DNA of 64,000 bases from Woeseia sp. (GTDB lineage Bacteria; Pseudomonadota; Gammaproteobacteria; Steroidobacterales; Woeseiaceae), in the NCBI GenBank assembly GCA_021773015.1, contig JAJFKW010000001.1, forward strand, positions 2,215,305-2,279,304, read 5' to 3'. Below the pieces are notes generated by a model. That model made no database searches, had not been told where the DNA came from, and saw nothing but the letters and a program-made list of their open reading frames with translations. Shown piece by piece: positions 1 to 8,926 of this stretch. Each line of letters starts with the position of its first letter. Within the stretch, counting starts at the first letter, position 1. The position numbers were made by a program, and so were the translations under genes.

Positions 1-684
1 GCTGGCGCCTGCAGATACCAGGTACATCACCGCGGCAACCACGTTTTCAATCGATGCCAACCTGCGCATCGGTATCATATTGAAAACAAAAGAATTAAAT
101 TCGGGATCGTCCAACATTGGTTTGGTCAGCGGGGTCTCAACGAAGGTCGGCGCTACCGTGTTGACGCGAATATCGTTGGTTGCCAATTCCACCGCCATTG
201 CTTTCGTCAGGCCCTCGATCGCGTGTTTGGTCATGCAGTAAACGGTGCGCTTCGGTGAGCCGACATGGCCCATTTGCGAGGACATATTGATGATCGAGCC
301 ACCTGCGCCGCGCACCAGCATCGATCTTGCCGCTGCTTGCGCAACCCGAAAAGCCGCCCGCACATTGATGTTCAGCACGAAGTCCAGCGCCTCGATGTCC
401 ACGTCGACAAACGGTTGCGGCCGGTTCGCGCCCGCATTGTTGACTAGGATACTCAGACCTTCGACTGCCTCAATTCGGCCCAGAATCTCGTCGCCGGTCA
501 CGTCAGCGGTCCAGCCCTCGATTCGGCCGGAAGGATGTTGTTCAAGGGAAGCCAGGTCCTTTTCAGTGCGGGCAACCGCGATAACTCGCGCGCCAGCAGC
601 CGCCAGCGCTTCGGCGCAGCCGCGCCCGATGCCGCGCCCAGCACCAGTAACCAGCGCAACTTGTCCGTCAAGCGAGTCCGCCAT
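1..684 (-). CDS. SDR-family NAD(P)-dependent oxidoreductase (3' end cut by window edge)
   Basis: The minus strand is open for 228 codons from an ATG at 682-684 to the window edge, so the C-terminus is missing. The N-terminal Rossmann motif VTGAGRGIGRG, the NNAG motif, the catalytic Ser in INMSSQMG and the YCMTK (YxxxK) pair are all present, which is the classical short-chain dehydrogenase/reductase layout. GGAGG lies 5 nt upstream of the ATG. It is transcribed divergently from the LacI-type regulator at 771 and probably oxidises or reduces an alcohol/ketone intermediate of the adjacent catabolic locus. The substrate cannot be deduced; the closest generic label would be 3-oxoacyl-ACP-reductase-like SDR. 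Confidence 0.93.
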   Translation of the reverse strand, partial: MADSLDGQVALVTGAGRGIGRGCAEALAAAGARVIAVARTEKDLASLEQHPSGRIEGWTADVTGDEILGRIEAVEGLSILVNNAGANRPQPFVDVDIEALDFVLNINVRAAFRVAQAAARSMLVRGAGGSIINMSSQMGHVGSPKRTVYCMTKHAIEGLTKAMAVELATNDIRVNTVAPTFVETPLTKPMLDDPEFNSFVFNMIPMRRLASIENVVAAVMYLVSAGAS

Positions 685-770
685 ATCTTCCTCCAATTGC
701 ATGCGGATTCATTATTGCCTAGCATCTAGGACGATTGGAAGTATCAGCCGCGACTTTGAAGGAGTGATCC

Positions 771-1826
771 GTGAGCAAGCTGGTAGGTATAGATAAGAAC
801 ATCGACAAACTTGACCGCCGGCGCGCGACATCTTACGACGTTGCGAAACTTGCTGGCGTATCGCAATCAGCCGTATCACGAGTATTTCAGCAAGGCGCAA
901 GTGCATCCAAGGCGATGCGCGACCGGGTGCTGCATGCGGCGGACGAACTGGGCTATCGGCCGAACGCAATCGCGCGCGGCTTGATCACACAACGCTCCAA
1001 CATGGTCGCTGTCATTATTTCGAAGCTGACCAACCTTTATTACCCTGAGGTTTTGGTGCAACTCACCCAGCGATTCTCAGAGCATGGCGTGCGCGTGCTG
1101 CTTTTTGCTCTCGAACATGAGGGCGATATCGAATCTATCTTGGAACAAACGTTGCAGTATCAGGTCGACGGCATTCTCACCGCGGCGATGATGACACCAG
1201 CGCAACTCCGAACTGTTGATCGCATTGGCATCCCCGTCGTCTTTTACAATCGAAGTTACAACGACGAGCTCGTCAACTCAGTGCGATGTGATCAAGAAGA
1301 AGGAGAGCGCTGGCTAGTCGGCGAATTGGTCAAGGCAGGACATAAGAGTTTTGGCATTGTCGAAGGCCCAGAGGACTCTGTGGTCAGTGCGGAACGCACC
1401 GCCGGTGCGCGTCGGAAGCTTCGCGAAATGAATATTACGGACATTACGTCAGTCAGTGGCGACTACGGATATGACACGGGACGACGTTGTTTCGCAAAAC
1501 TTGTTGCGCAGCGCGGTAGCGCTCCCGATGCGACTATCGCAGCGAACGATGTGATGGCGATCGGCTGCATTGACGAAGCACGTGAAGGATTCGGATTGGA
1601 TGTGCCCGGCGACATTTCAATTGTCGGCTTTGATGGTGTGGGACCGGCAAGTTATGCAGCATATGACGTTACTACTGTTCGCCAGCCGGTTGGCAGAATG
1701 ACGGAAGCGGCGATCTCCATGCTGCTTGAACGTATCGAGAACCCCGATCTCTCTCCAGAAAAACGCGCGTTTTCGGGTCTCCGTGTACGCGGCGGTTCGG
1801 CGCGGCTTTTATCCGACGAAACCTGA
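771..1826 (+). CDS. LacI-family transcriptional regulator
   Basis: 351 residues. The N-terminal LacI helix-turn-helix with hinge (about residues 20-75; TSYDVAKLAGVSQSAVSRVF, then LGYRPNAIARGL) is followed by a periplasmic-binding-protein-like effector domain (about 80-345). Start is GTG 771, with AAGGAG at 759-764 giving a 6-nt spacer. Members of this family bind near-palindromic operators with a central CpG and usually respond to a pathway substrate. It is the first gene of a plus-strand run with the hydrolase, MetE-like protein and aldolase that follow, and is divergent from the SDR gene. I infer that it controls the TTCGAA-centred sites at 6394, 6483 and 14811. The effector is unknown. Confidence 0.95.
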   Translation: MSKLVGIDKNIDKLDRRRATSYDVAKLAGVSQSAVSRVFQQGASASKAMRDRVLHAADELGYRPNAIARGLITQRSNMVAVIISKLTNLYYPEVLVQLTQRFSEHGVRVLLFALEHEGDIESILEQTLQYQVDGILTAAMMTPAQLRTVDRIGIPVVFYNRSYNDELVNSVRCDQEEGERWLVGELVKAGHKSFGIVEGPEDSVVSAERTAGARRKLREMNITDITSVSGDYGYDTGRRCFAKLVAQRGSAPDATIAANDVMAIGCIDEAREGFGLDVPGDISIVGFDGVGPASYAAYDVTTVRQPVGRMTEAAISMLLERIENPDLSPEKRAFSGLRVRGGSARLLSDET

Positions 1827-1837
1827 GCACTAGTTCG

Positions 1838-2533
1838 TTGTCTGCAACGCATGCTGTACTTTTACCCGGCATGATGTGTGATCGACGGCTTTGGACTGCG
1901 CAAATTGACGCGCTGGATATACCCGTTATGGTCGCTGACCTAAGTCGCGCCGACAATTTTCCGGCAATGGCGACAGCGATACTTGCCGATGCACCCGATC
2001 AATTCGCGCTAGCCGGTTTGTCGATGGGTGGGATTCTCGCGTTTGAAATTTGGCGGCAGGCGCCCGAACGAGTTACGCATCTTGCAGTGATGGATACCAA
2101 TCCGTATCTGGATAGTGCTGCTAAACGATCACTTCGCATGCAGCAGATCGAAGATGTGCTATCGGGCGGATTGCGAGCGTTGGCCGTCGACTCATTGAAG
2201 CCCTTGTATCTTGCAAAAAAGAATCAAAACAACGAGTCGCTCCTCAATACCATCCTCGACATGGCGCTTGACTTGGGGCCGGATGTTTTCGCTCGCCAGT
2301 CAACGGCGCTCATCAATCGCTCGGACTCGGTGCCGACGCTTCCCACTGTAACCTGTCCGGCGACCGTCGTTTGCGGCCGCGAAGACATGCTATGCCCCGT
2401 CGCTAATCACGAGTTCATGGCAAGCGAGATTCCAAATGCAACTCTCACCGTCATCGATAACTGCGGCCATCTTGCCACGATGGAACAATCCGGTGTCGTC
2501 AACGAAGCATTACGGCGTTTGTTCGCACAATAA
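1838..2533 (+). CDS. alpha/beta hydrolase
   Basis: 231 residues if the TTG at 1838 is the start; the LacI stop is only 11 bp upstream. The next in-frame ATG, at 1871, would remove the conserved LLPGMMCD strand, so the TTG start is preferred. The nucleophile elbow GLSMGG puts the catalytic Ser near residue 62. A late Asp lies in GREDML and the catalytic His in NCGHLATME near residue 211. No signal peptide is seen, so it should be cytoplasmic. The size and motif order match enol-lactonase/MhpC-like hydrolases, which open lactones or cleave C-C bonds. The context in a LacI-led operon supports a catabolic ester or lactone substrate. Confidence 0.88.
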   Translation: MSATHAVLLPGMMCDRRLWTAQIDALDIPVMVADLSRADNFPAMATAILADAPDQFALAGLSMGGILAFEIWRQAPERVTHLAVMDTNPYLDSAAKRSLRMQQIEDVLSGGLRALAVDSLKPLYLAKKNQNNESLLNTILDMALDLGPDVFARQSTALINRSDSVPTLPTVTCPATVVCGREDMLCPVANHEFMASEIPNATLTVIDNCGHLATMEQSGVVNEALRRLFAQ

Positions 2534-2547
2534 TCAAAGGACAATTT

Positions 2548-3693
2548 ATGCATTTCAGCAATGACAGAATTCTCACGTCACACGTTGGCAGCTTGCCGCG
2601 CTCGCAAGCCGTTACCGATGTCGTCTTTGCGCAAGAGCGTGGCGAACATCCCACGGATGCAGAACAGATTATCCATACGGCGGTTCATGACGTTGTTAGT
2701 CAGCAAGTACAGGCACGAGTCGATATTGTCAGCGATGGGGAAATGTCGAAGATTAGTTATGCCACGTACATCAAAGACCGCATAAGCGGCTTTGACGGTG
2801 ACAGCGAGCGCAGACCGCCAAGTGACTTGGAAGACTTTCCCGGTTTCTTGAAACGTCAAGCCAGCTCCGGCGGGACACCGACATATCGTCGACCGTGCTG
2901 TGTCGGCAACATCGAAGTAAAAGACATGGGCCCTGTGAAATCGGATATTGCCAACCTTCAGTCCGCCGTCGCATCGAGCAAACCGACTGGCGCATTCATG
3001 AACGCCGCATCGCCTGGTGTTATCGCACTATTTCAACCAAACAAATACTACGCGTCGCATGAGGATTACCTGGAAGCACTTGCAGCTGCAATGGCGCACG
3101 AATATCGGGCTATCGTCGAAGCCGGTATCGTATTGCAGCTCGATTCGCCGGACCTAGGTCTGGGACGACATATGTTGTTTAAGGGGAAAAGCGACAAGGA
3201 ATACCAGAAGCTCGCGGCAACGCATGTCGATGCGCTGAATCACGCGTTGGAGGGCATTCCAAAGGAGATGGTCCGCCTACATGTCTGTTGGGGCAATTAT
3301 GAAGGCCCGCATCATCACGATGCGCCGATGGAACTTGTGCTGCCGATCGCGGTAAGGGCTAATGTTGGGGCGATACTGTTCGAATCCGCAAATCCACGTC
3401 ATGCGCATGAGTGGCAAACATTTGCCGACGCATCACTGCCAGACGATCTGGTGCTGGTGCCTGGAGTAATTGATTCGACAACCAATTTTATCGAGCATCC
3501 GAATCTCGTCGCACAACGTATTGTGCAATTTGCCAATATTGTTGGCCGCGATCGCGTCATCGCCGGTACTGACTGCGGCTTCTCAACGTTTGCGGGGTTT
3601 GGTGCGGTGGATCAGGATATCGTTTATGCAAAACTTGCGAGTCTTGGCGAAGGCGCTGCGCTGGCCAGTAAGCAACTCTGGGCGGCGTCATGA
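2548..3693 (+). CDS. cobalamin-independent methionine synthase-like (MetE C-terminal domain) protein
   Basis: 381 residues, about the size of a lone MetE catalytic barrel. The zinc-binding pattern of this superfamily is visible: His245-x-Cys247 in LHVCWGNYEG, Glu279 in LFESAN and Cys343 in GTDCGF. The N-terminal SHVGSLPRS motif is typical of this family. AAGGA lies 6 nt before the ATG. Stand-alone members include methionine synthases and epoxyalkane:coenzyme M transferase-like enzymes, in which zinc activates a thiol. Inside a catabolic operon it more likely transfers a methyl or alkyl group to or from a thiol than makes methionine; that is inference. It overlaps the next gene by 4 bp (ATGA), so the two are translationally coupled. 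Confidence 0.88.
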   Translation: MHFSNDRILTSHVGSLPRSQAVTDVVFAQERGEHPTDAEQIIHTAVHDVVSQQVQARVDIVSDGEMSKISYATYIKDRISGFDGDSERRPPSDLEDFPGFLKRQASSGGTPTYRRPCCVGNIEVKDMGPVKSDIANLQSAVASSKPTGAFMNAASPGVIALFQPNKYYASHEDYLEALAAAMAHEYRAIVEAGIVLQLDSPDLGLGRHMLFKGKSDKEYQKLAATHVDALNHALEGIPKEMVRLHVCWGNYEGPHHHDAPMELVLPIAVRANVGAILFESANPRHAHEWQTFADASLPDDLVLVPGVIDSTTNFIEHPNLVAQRIVQFANIVGRDRVIAGTDCGFSTFAGFGAVDQDIVYAKLASLGEGAALASKQLWAAS

Positions 3694-4457
3694 GCGAACA
3701 AAGGTCACACAGCTTTCGCTCCCGTTTGCAGCGAAAAGACGCGTTGATTGGCACGTTCCTGAAGACGCCGTCACCAATAACAGCGGAAGTACTCACCCAC
3801 TCCTCACTCGACGTTTTTTGCATCGACACGGAACACGCGCCGTTTGGGCGGGTCGAGTTGGACGCCTGCATCGCAGCTTTCTACGCAGCCAATAAGCCAT
3901 GTATTGTGCGCACACAGAATAGCTCCTCAACAGAAATTCGTGTCGCTCTCGACAGTGGCGCAACTGGAATCCTTGTGCCACATGTGACCTCGGCCGAGCA
4001 GGCCAGCGCAATTGCAGCAGCCGCACATTTCGGCGAAGGCGGACGCGGTTACGCTGGATCGACGCGCGCAGCAAATTACACCACGAAGAGCATGCGCGAC
4101 CACTTGAGAGATAGCGCGGAACAAACGACGGTTATCGTGCAAATTGAAGATCTGGCGGCTCTCGACCGCGTAGCCGAGATCGCCGCGGTCAAAGGGGTCG
4201 ATGCTATCTTTATCGGACGAGTCGATTTGGCAGTTGCAATGGGCAAAGTGGTGTCAGACCCCGCCGTTATCGATACGGTGCGCCACATTTGCAGCGCGGC
4301 AACGGAATTAGGCATCCCGGTTGGCATGTTTACAGCCGATCTCACCGAACTTGCGGCTTGGCGGGCGGCGGGTGTCAGCCTGTTTTTACTCAGCTCCGAC
4401 CACAGTTTGATGCTCGCAGGCGCGAATACCTTGGCAGGCGCAGTTCACGATAACTAA
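3690..4457 (+). CDS. HpcH/HpaI-family aldolase
   Basis: 255 residues. Family signatures in order: IGTFLKTPSP, FCIDTEHAPFG (the DxEH segment with catalytic His), LVPHVTSAEQA, the GGRGYAGSTRAA loop and IFIGRVDLAVAMG. This is a metal-dependent class II pyruvate/oxaloacetate aldolase fold, related to 2,4-dihydroxyhept-2-enedioate aldolase and macrophomate synthase. It would release pyruvate or a similar 2-oxoacid from the pathway's carbon skeleton. The start codon overlaps the stop of the MetE-like gene. It is the last gene of the plus-strand run and converges with the amidohydrolase at 4470, with no visible terminator in the 12-bp gap. Confidence 0.92.
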   Translation: MSEQRSHSFRSRLQRKDALIGTFLKTPSPITAEVLTHSSLDVFCIDTEHAPFGRVELDACIAAFYAANKPCIVRTQNSSSTEIRVALDSGATGILVPHVTSAEQASAIAAAAHFGEGGRGYAGSTRAANYTTKSMRDHLRDSAEQTTVIVQIEDLAALDRVAEIAAVKGVDAIFIGRVDLAVAMGKVVSDPAVIDTVRHICSAATELGIPVGMFTADLTELAAWRAAGVSLFLLSSDHSLMLAGANTLAGAVHDN

Positions 4458-4469
4458 GCGTGTGTAACA

Positions 4470-5369
4470 TCAGAGTCGGTAGAAGTTCTTAGCGGTATCT
4501 GTAAACAGCAACTGTTGCTCGAGTTCGCTTAGTCCAGCAGTAGCGGCTTCGTAGGATTGCCAGATCTCAGCGTAAGACCGGTGTAATTTGTCCACCGGGA
4601 AGTTAGAGCCGAACATTGTTCGGGAGGCACCGAATACGCCGATACAGGTTTCGATATAAGGGCGGATGCTGTCGTGCGTCCAATGATGATCAAACATGCC
4701 GAATCCGGAAATTTTGCAATAGACGTTGGGTAGCGATGAGAGAGTTCGCAAACCGTCCGTCCAATATTTTCGGCCGGTTTGACTGTGATCACTGGGTGAT
4801 CCGCAATGGCACAGAGCGACTTTCAGATCCGGTATATCCGACAACAATTCCGCAATCTTGTGCATTTGCGGTGGAATTAGCTGCAGGTCGAAACTTAATC
4901 CGAGTTCGCTAACGACGCGGAGATTGTCGCGCCATTGGGGATCGTCGACAAGTTGTCCGCTACCGGTTGCCGCGTCTTCTTCGATCGAGCGACCAATAAT
5001 GTGCCGCACCCCACGCAGACGGGATCGTTGCGTCTGCATTTCCAATTGTTTAGGTGCGCTCGATTTCAACAGATCGCAATAGGCAACAATTGCAGCAGGC
5101 AGACCGTGCCGATTCGCAACGCCTTCAAGCCAGTCAGATTCTTTGACTTCGTCACCCTCAGCAACCCCAACCTGTACGTGTACGGAAGCGAGCAACTCGT
5201 AATCCGACGCATCATTTCGAAACTCGTCAATAAGGTAGTTGCGCTGGATTTCTGATGGATCTCCGAAGAACCGTTTAACACCATCTGCCATCAGCCACGG
5301 ATAGTGACAGGCTTCAAGGTCCCACAGGTGATGATGGGCATCGACGATTGACCGTCGCAGATCAGACAT
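4470..5369 (-). CDS. COG3618-type amidohydrolase / lactonase (TIM barrel)
   Basis: 299 residues. Starts with IVDAHHHLWD (metal-binding HxH near residues 12-14), contains LCHCGSPSD late in the barrel and MFGSNFPVD near the C-terminus, the hallmarks of the amidohydrolase_2 group. Characterised relatives hydrolyse sugar lactones (L-fuconolactonase) or 2-pyrone-4,6-dicarboxylate. No signal peptide. Its start lies 2 bp from the stop of the SnoaL-like gene upstream, so the two form one minus-strand operon. A lactone ring-opening step in the catabolic pathway is the most natural guess; an amide substrate is not excluded. Confidence 0.9.
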   Translation of the reverse strand: MSDLRRSIVDAHHHLWDLEACHYPWLMADGVKRFFGDPSEIQRNYLIDEFRNDASDYELLASVHVQVGVAEGDEVKESDWLEGVANRHGLPAAIVAYCDLLKSSAPKQLEMQTQRSRLRGVRHIIGRSIEEDAATGSGQLVDDPQWRDNLRVVSELGLSFDLQLIPPQMHKIAELLSDIPDLKVALCHCGSPSDHSQTGRKYWTDGLRTLSSLPNVYCKISGFGMFDHHWTHDSIRPYIETCIGVFGASRTMFGSNFPVDKLHRSYAEIWQSYEAATAGLSELEQQLLFTDTAKNFYRL

Positions 5370-5370
5370 T

Positions 5371-6354
5371 TCAGACCAATTGGCCCATGACTGCTAACGT
5401 ATCGAAGACTGTCCATTCCGACACAATACGGCCTTCGACAATGCGCCAGTGCGTGACACCAAATACAAATACCGGTTTATCCGTCGGCGCGATGCTCTGG
5501 TATTCGCCAACATGAGTTGCCCCGATAGCCCACCGAACCGCAACTCGATAACCTCGTTCGCCCCATTTTTGCACGCAAGTGTGATCGACACTCAATCCGG
5601 ATACGCTAAACGCACTGCGCAATGCCGCGTAGTGATTTATGACCGACTTGCGTCCAGACAACGTGTGAACTGGGGAACGATGTGCGACAGCGTATGGCGC
5701 ATAGGCCGCTTCCTGTAACGCTTGATCGCCTGTAACCCAGCTAGCTCCGAGGACGCCGCGTGCGAATTCAGGAATGCCATCCGCCGCGAATGGAGCACCG
5801 TCTGATTCAATGCCAACACTCGCCACTCTAGCGGCCTCAGATACAAACCATTCGTCCAATTCGCTGGTGCGTCTTGATGCGACGATGCGTGCCGACGCCA
5901 ACGGGTCGAAACCAAGTTGTTCCACGAGCGCGAAATTATCTCGTGCCAACCACTCCAATGTGACGACGGCGTCTTCAACGACGCAGTCAGCCATATTCAT
6001 GAAGCGAACATGTCGCCCCGTCGCCGATCCGAAAATCGAGTCGCCGGTATTTGTCGCGGGACTGAGTACTCGATGAGACGAATAGCCTCGAACGCAGTCG
6101 CCTGAGGTAATGACGTCGTCCCCTAGCAACAGACGATCCGGAAACGTAACCAGCATATTTCGGGTGCCCGTTATTGCCTCGGCAGCGCCGTGGGTGATGC
6201 CATCAAGCGCATAAACAGTCGTCTCTGGATCATAATACTGGTCGATTAACTCAATACCTCGGGCTTCCCAAATCTCGAAGGTAATACCAAGAATGTAATC
6301 TACGATGTCATCCTGGGCACCATACGCCCCGGCGGTCGTTTTCTGGTCGGTCAC
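5371..6354 (-). CDS. tandem SnoaL/NTF2-like domain protein
   Basis: 327 residues with two NTF2-like cone domains: about residues 12-135 (YILGITFEIWEARG, YDPETTVYALDG) and about 195-325 (YAPYAVAHRSP, VRWAIGATHVGEY, FGVTHWRIVEGRIVSEWTVFD). The aromatic-rich last strand is typical of SnoaL/ester-cyclase relatives, which include polyketide cyclases, isomerases and dehydratases. No signal peptide. First gene of the minus-strand operon with the amidohydrolase. A TTCGAA-centred motif sits 40-54 bp upstream of the start. Its reaction in the pathway (dehydration, isomerisation or lactone formation) cannot be assigned from sequence. Confidence 0.82.
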   Translation of the reverse strand: MTDQKTTAGAYGAQDDIVDYILGITFEIWEARGIELIDQYYDPETTVYALDGITHGAAEAITGTRNMLVTFPDRLLLGDDVITSGDCVRGYSSHRVLSPATNTGDSIFGSATGRHVRFMNMADCVVEDAVVTLEWLARDNFALVEQLGFDPLASARIVASRRTSELDEWFVSEAARVASVGIESDGAPFAADGIPEFARGVLGASWVTGDQALQEAAYAPYAVAHRSPVHTLSGRKSVINHYAALRSAFSVSGLSVDHTCVQKWGERGYRVAVRWAIGATHVGEYQSIAPTDKPVFVFGVTHWRIVEGRIVSEWTVFDTLAVMGQLV

Positions 6355-6393
6355 GTTATCTCCTGTACCACAACGTCTGCAAAGGGAGCGGAT

Positions 6394-6408
6394 TGTACTT
6401 CGAATGCA
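6394..6408 (-). promoter_or_regulatory. operator-like motif, copy 1 (upstream of SnoaL gene)
   Basis: On the minus strand the site reads TGCATTCGAAGTACA and is followed by AT, creating a -10-like TACAAT hexamer (5/6 to consensus). It lies 40-54 bp upstream of the SnoaL-like start. No good -35 hexamer is seen at 17 bp. The identical 15-mer occurs at 6483-6497 and 14811-14825. A near-palindromic core with central CpG is usual for LacI-family operators, and a LacI-type gene lies at 771. Binding is inferred. Confidence 0.6.
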
Positions 6409-6470
6409 TCGCCCAGTGGTACTACAATCAGCATATTCTCTTGCAGATTTCCGAGCGCTGAGAGTTTATC

Positions 6471-6499
6471 TTGAATTCATTTTGCATTCGAAGTACATT
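6471..6499 (+). promoter_or_regulatory. candidate sigma-70 promoter of the bicupin/HisD operon
   Basis: TTGAAT at 6471-6476 and TACATT at 6494-6499 are separated by exactly 17 bp. Each hexamer matches the sigma-70 consensus at 4 of 6 positions. The spacer contains most of the operator-like 15-mer at 6483-6497, so a bound repressor would block polymerase directly. The bicupin ATG follows about 49 bp downstream. Confidence 0.42.
6483..6497 (+). promoter_or_regulatory. operator-like motif, copy 2 (upstream of bicupin gene)
   Basis: Perfect copy of TGCATTCGAAGTACA, in plus orientation, 51-65 bp upstream of the bicupin ATG. Starts 89 bp after copy 1 and points the opposite way, so each divergent gene has the motif in the same orientation relative to itself. 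Overlaps the candidate promoter spacer and its -10 hexamer. Confidence 0.6.
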
Positions 6500-6547
6500 T
6501 ACCTTCCAGAGATAAGCAATGACAGAATAAAGTCGGGAAAACCGTAT

Positions 6548-7582
6548 ATGAATCAAGGCGTAAATACCCCACTGACCGCACTAGCAGCCCTGCAAAAGCG
6601 GCTTGTCCGGTACCGTGATCTGCGCCCGTGCACGACGGCTTTCATCGATACCCGCACACCCGGCAGCGCCGAAAAGGAGAATTTTACAATTATCGGCCCA
6701 GGGGTTGCCGAGAATCCGGATCAGCATGTCCATATCGATATTCCGCACGGCTTCAATATCGGCGCGGCACGACAGCCCCCTGGTTGCATCAATTCACAGC
6801 ACAGTCATGAGACAGCGGAAGTATTTGTTGTTCACGCCGGCCGCTGGGCATTTATTCTCGGGCCGAATCGTGAGGATGGCGAAATTATTCTTGAACCGGG
6901 CGACACCATTTCAATACCGGTAAATGTATTTCGCGGCTTTAAGAACGTTGGTAACGATGTTGGATTTCTTTTTGCTGTGCTCGGTGGCGATGATCCGGGG
7001 CATGTTACCTGGGCGCCTTACGTATTCGAGGCTGCAGCAGAATACGGTCTGGTTCTGTTAGAGGATGGAAGCCTGGTCGACACAGCACGCGGTGAGCAGA
7101 TTCCGGATGGCAAGAAAGCGATGCCCGCGACGACAGCGGAAGAGGTTGCCAAACACCGGCGGCCATCCGCGGACGAGCTATCTGACTGTGTTGTGGCGCG
7201 TGCGGAAATTAGTTTGGAAAGTGCTGCTACCCCGCAGCTACCGGAGTTGCACGAGTTTCCGATTATCGGCAACGCCAATCCTGACGAACATATTGCGGCG
7301 AGCAAACTCAGTTGGCGACACGGGTTTTGTTTGCGACACGTTTCGATTAAGCCGGGAGACGCTACGCAAAAACACGTTCGAAGCGACGAAGAAGTCATTT
7401 TTTTGCACGCCGGTCAAATGACGATCGAAACCCCGGACGGTGATATCAACCTGCAACCTGGCGACACATTTACAACGCCTCCTGGCATGCCACGCAGATT
7501 TGTGAATGATGGCGCCGACACAGCTTCTGCTTATCTCGTACGCGGCGGAGATCAACCCAGCGCACCGGAATTAATTGGCTAG
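6548..7582 (+). CDS. bicupin protein, ring-cleavage-dioxygenase-like
   Basis: 344 residues from the ATG at 6548. The frame is open further upstream, but that part covers the promoter and operator region and has no cupin similarity. The N-terminal cupin has motif 1 as HSHETAEVF (His85, His87, Glu91) and the C-terminal cupin as KHVRSDEEVIF (His276). In both domains the motif-2 histidine is replaced: PVNVFRGF has Arg129 and PPGMPRRF has Arg316/317. The layout resembles gentisate/quercetin-dioxygenase-type bicupins, but the incomplete metal site makes a dioxygenase role uncertain. First gene of an operon with the HisD-family gene 42 bp downstream. Confidence 0.85.
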   Translation: MNQGVNTPLTALAALQKRLVRYRDLRPCTTAFIDTRTPGSAEKENFTIIGPGVAENPDQHVHIDIPHGFNIGAARQPPGCINSQHSHETAEVFVVHAGRWAFILGPNREDGEIILEPGDTISIPVNVFRGFKNVGNDVGFLFAVLGGDDPGHVTWAPYVFEAAAEYGLVLLEDGSLVDTARGEQIPDGKKAMPATTAEEVAKHRRPSADELSDCVVARAEISLESAATPQLPELHEFPIIGNANPDEHIAASKLSWRHGFCLRHVSIKPGDATQKHVRSDEEVIFLHAGQMTIETPDGDINLQPGDTFTTPPGMPRRFVNDGADTASAYLVRGGDQPSAPELIG

Positions 7583-7624
7583 CGACAGAAACGTTTTGAA
7601 TTAAATCACCATGAGGACTAGACA

Positions 7625-8908
7625 GTGATTAGGGTTATAAAATCGGGCGTCAGCGATGAAGCTGCTGCCGACAGAGATGCCATGGTAAAAATGACCGTTG
7701 AAGGCATCTTGAAGGATATTGAAGAACACGGCGACGACACAGTACGTACGCTGTCGAAGAAATTCGATGACTGGTCGCCGGAGAGTTTCCGCCTCAGCGA
7801 GGCTGACATTCAGGCCGCAATTTCACGTTTGCCGCAGCAGACGATCGACGACATTCACTTTGCGCAGGCGCAAATTAGAAGATTTGCCGAGATTCAAAAA
7901 GCCGCGCTGGTAGACGTTGAGGAGGAAACCATACCCGGCGTTATTCTGGGCCACAAAAACATACCGGTCGCGAGCGTGGGTTGTTACATCCCGGGCGGTA
8001 AATACCCGATGGTTGCCAGCGCACATATGAGTGTATTGACGGCCAAAGTTGCTGGCGTAAAGCGTGTTATTGCATGCGCACCGCCGCACGGCAAAGCGCC
8101 AAACGATGCGATCGTGGCGGCAATGAGTTTTGCCGGCGCGGATGAAATTTATTGCCTCGGCGGTGTGCAAGCGGTAGGTGCGATGGCTATCGGTACAGAG
8201 TCTATCTCCCCGGTCGATATGCTCGTTGGCCCCGGGAACGCGTTCGTTGCAGAGGCAAAACGGCAGCTCTTTGGACGCGTTGGAATCGATCTGTTCGCGG
8301 GTCCTACTGAAACCCTGATTATTGCTGACGACTCTTGTGACGGCGAAATGGCCGCCACCGATATCCTAGGTCAGGCTGAACATGGCCCAACATCACCTTC
8401 CATATTGCTAACGACATCCGAGAAACTGGTGGAAAGCACACAACGTGAAATCGAGCGGCAACTGAAGACACTAAAAACCGCGGACGTCGCTGGCGTCGCA
8501 TGGCGTGACTACGGTCAGATCATCCTGTGCGATACGCAGGAGGAAATGCTTCAGGAAGCTGACCGCATAGCCAGCGAGCACGTTCAGATCTTAACGAAGG
8601 ACCCAGACTATTTTCTCAATAACATGCGCAACTACGGCGCGCTTTTCTTGGGACCTGAGACTAATGTTTCGTACGGCGACAAGGTTATTGGCACTAACCA
8701 CACGTTGCCAACTAATCGAGCTGCGCGCTATACAGGCGGATTGTGGGTTGGCAAATTCATCAAGACTTGCACTTACCAAAAAGTGAAACCTGATGCCACG
8801 GCTGCGATCGGCGAATACTGTTCGCGACTATGTGAGCTTGAGGGATTCGCAGGGCATCAAGCGCAAGCTGATTTGCGTGTCGCACGTTACAAAAAGCACG
8901 CCGCTTGA
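7625..8908 (+). CDS. HisD-family dehydrogenase, resembling sulfopropanediol 3-dehydrogenase (HpsN)
   Basis: 427 residues, GTG start at 7625 with GAGGA 7 nt upstream. Histidinol-dehydrogenase residues are kept: zinc ligands Gln250/His253 (GQAEHGP), Asp352 and His411, and the catalytic pair Glu318-His319 (ASEHVQI). The segment [20 protein letters not shown] resembles what I recall of HpsN-type paralogues rather than histidine-biosynthetic HisD. No his genes are nearby. These enzymes oxidise an alcohol to a carboxylate in two NAD-dependent steps; HpsN acts on 2,3-dihydroxypropane-1-sulfonate. Here the substrate is probably a pathway alcohol. Whether it is sulfonated is open. Confidence 0.9.
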   Translation: MIRVIKSGVSDEAAADRDAMVKMTVEGILKDIEEHGDDTVRTLSKKFDDWSPESFRLSEADIQAAISRLPQQTIDDIHFAQAQIRRFAEIQKAALVDVEEETIPGVILGHKNIPVASVGCYIPGGKYPMVASAHMSVLTAKVAGVKRVIACAPPHGKAPNDAIVAAMSFAGADEIYCLGGVQAVGAMAIGTESISPVDMLVGPGNAFVAEAKRQLFGRVGIDLFAGPTETLIIADDSCDGEMAATDILGQAEHGPTSPSILLTTSEKLVESTQREIERQLKTLKTADVAGVAWRDYGQIILCDTQEEMLQEADRIASEHVQILTKDPDYFLNNMRNYGALFLGPETNVSYGDKVIGTNHTLPTNRAARYTGGLWVGKFIKTCTYQKVKPDATAAIGEYCSRLCELEGFAGHQAQADLRVARYKKHAA

Positions 8909-8926
8909 AGTAACTGCAAAAATGCG

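Noticed and set aside
698-712. TGCATGCGGATTCAT between the SDR and LacI genes as a further operator copy.
   Set aside because: It matches the 15-mer at only 10 of 15 positions and loses the TTCGAA core, so it is too weak to list, although autoregulation by the LacI protein would make a site here likely.
6305-6547. N-terminal extension of the bicupin frame back to 6305.
   Set aside because: It overlaps the divergent SnoaL gene, the two operator copies and the candidate promoter, and shows no cupin sequence.
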